Of a stretch of 64,000 nt of DNA, positions 63,363-64,000 are shown piece after piece. Where the stretch lies: assembly GCA_963779055.1 (NCBI GenBank), contig CAVZWN010000004.1:682001-746000 (forward strand), in the 5' to 3' direction. The notes beneath the pieces are model-generated. The model was not told the origin of the DNA. It made no database searches and was given only the letters and a program-made list of their open reading frames with translations. A program made the position numbers and the translations under genes. Positions within the stretch are counted from its first letter, which is position 1. Every line of letters starts with the position of its first letter. Origin of the DNA: Sulfurimicrobium sp963779055. Its GTDB lineage: Bacteria > Pseudomonadota > Gammaproteobacteria > Burkholderiales > Sulfuricellaceae.

Positions 63363-63716
63363 TTAGAACACCAAGCCGTTTTCACGTGCCGCATCGGCCA
63401 ATGACTTCACTCGACCATGGTACCTAAAGCCGGAGCGGTCAAAAGCTACTTTTTCAATTCCAAGACTCTTTGCCTTGTCTGCAATCCGCTTGCCCACAAT
63501 AGCTGCGGCCGCAGAATTGCCACCACTGGACAATTCCTTACGCACATCGGCCTCAACGGTCGATGCGCTGGCAAGAACTTTGCCGCCTGTCGCATCAATA
63601 ATTTGCGCATACATGTGGCAATTGGTACGGAAAACAGACAGCCGAACCATTTTCAACTCTGCGAGTTTGGCACGGGTTTTACGTGACCTGCGCAAACGAG
63701 CTTGATTTTTATCCAT
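63363..63716 (-). CDS. rplR: Ribosomal protein L18
   Basis: A 117-residue L18 with RLSVFRTNCHMYAQIIDATG, GKRIADKAKSLGIEKVAFDR and SGFRYHGRVKSLADAARENG. It binds 5S rRNA and lies between rplF and rpsE. Confidence 0.98.
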   Translation of the reverse strand: MDKNQARLRRSRKTRAKLAELKMVRLSVFRTNCHMYAQIIDATGGKVLASASTVEADVRKELSSGGNSAAAAIVGKRIADKAKSLGIEKVAFDRSGFRYHGRVKSLADAARENGLVF

Positions 63717-63730
63717 GACTCTTGCCTCGA

Positions 63731-64000
63731 TTATTTCTTCTTGGTTTCCTTGATCACTACAACCTCATCGGAGTAGCGAACACCCTTGCCCTTATAAGGC
63801 TCAGGACTACGATAGGCGCGCACATCTGCAGCCACCTGACCAACCTGTTGCTTGTCGATACCCTTGATGACCACCTCAGTCTGAGTCGGAGTCTCGACTT
63901 TCACACCGACCGGCATCTGATGCTCAACGGGGTGAGAAAATCCAAGCGACAGACTCAGGACATCACCCTTGGCCTGGGCACGATACCCCACGCCAACCAA
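63731..64000 (-). CDS. rplF: Ribosomal protein L6, C-terminal part
   Basis: The last 89 codons of L6 before the window edge: VGVGYRAQAKGDVLSLSLGF, SHPVEHQMPVGVKV, and the C-terminal VAADVRAYRSPEPYKGKGVR ending in KETKKK. The N-terminal half is outside the window. Confidence 0.97.
   Translation of the reverse strand: MVGVGYRAQAKGDVLSLSLGFSHPVEHQMPVGVKVETPTQTEVVIKGIDKQQVGQVAADVRAYRSPEPYKGKGVRYSDEVVVIKETKKK

Overview
This window looks like the chromosome of a betaproteobacterial chemolithoautotroph, most likely a Nitrosomonadales-type sulfur or iron oxidiser. The evidence is an S10/spc/alpha ribosomal block in the usual proteobacterial order, a form IA RuBisCO operon of the cbbLS-cbbQ-cbbO type with a divergent cbbR and no carboxysome genes, and betaproteobacterium-like housekeeping genes. 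Genus cannot be fixed because no rRNA is present.

Layout. 0-5.1 kb: the start of selO, a FemAB-like protein, msrB, an unusual signal peptidase I, and a sigma-F/NrsF pair. 5.3-11.9 kb: ferredoxin FdxA, small envelope proteins, a very large secreted TPR/PDZ protein with several frameshifts, and a stand-alone inverse-autotransporter barrel. 12.1-14.2 kb: a bufferin-type RiPP operon (precursor, DUF692 enzyme, DUF2063 partner) behind a near-perfect sigma-F-type promoter. 14.3-18.2 kb: an HD-GYP sensor, a YgjP-like metallopeptidase and DbpA helicase. 19.0-30.8 kb: a complete C-P lyase set (phnF, phnDCE, phnGHIJKLM, phnN, phnP and a phn-linked membrane protein), followed by an integrase remnant. 32-41 kb: Pit transporter, rlhA, nadA, class II aldolase, purK/purE, Sua5, psiE. 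41.2-48.3 kb: the cbb locus. 48.3-57.4 kb: nudB, a rhodanese, aspS, DUF502, fmdB, ssb, an MFS transporter, uvrA and a SAM hydrolase. 57.5-64 kb: the alpha and spc operons on the minus strand, with a decayed infA between secY and rpmJ.

How parts fit together. Sigma-F/NrsF at 3.2-4.3 kb and the bufferin operon at 12.1 kb appear to form one dispersed metal-stress module: the promoter-like element before bufA is partly repeated beside sigF. The phn block is a self-contained phosphonate island; pit and psiE add further phosphate-related functions. The cbb locus carries its own regulator, and a strong hairpin after cbbS could set the ratio of RuBisCO to its activase.

Quality warning. Two essential genes, rpsD and rplO, carry single-base frameshifts, so the sequence itself contains errors. 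The roughly thirty frameshifts in the phn block should therefore not be read as true gene decay without read-level checking. The infA remnant is different: it also carries substitutions and a nonsense codon.
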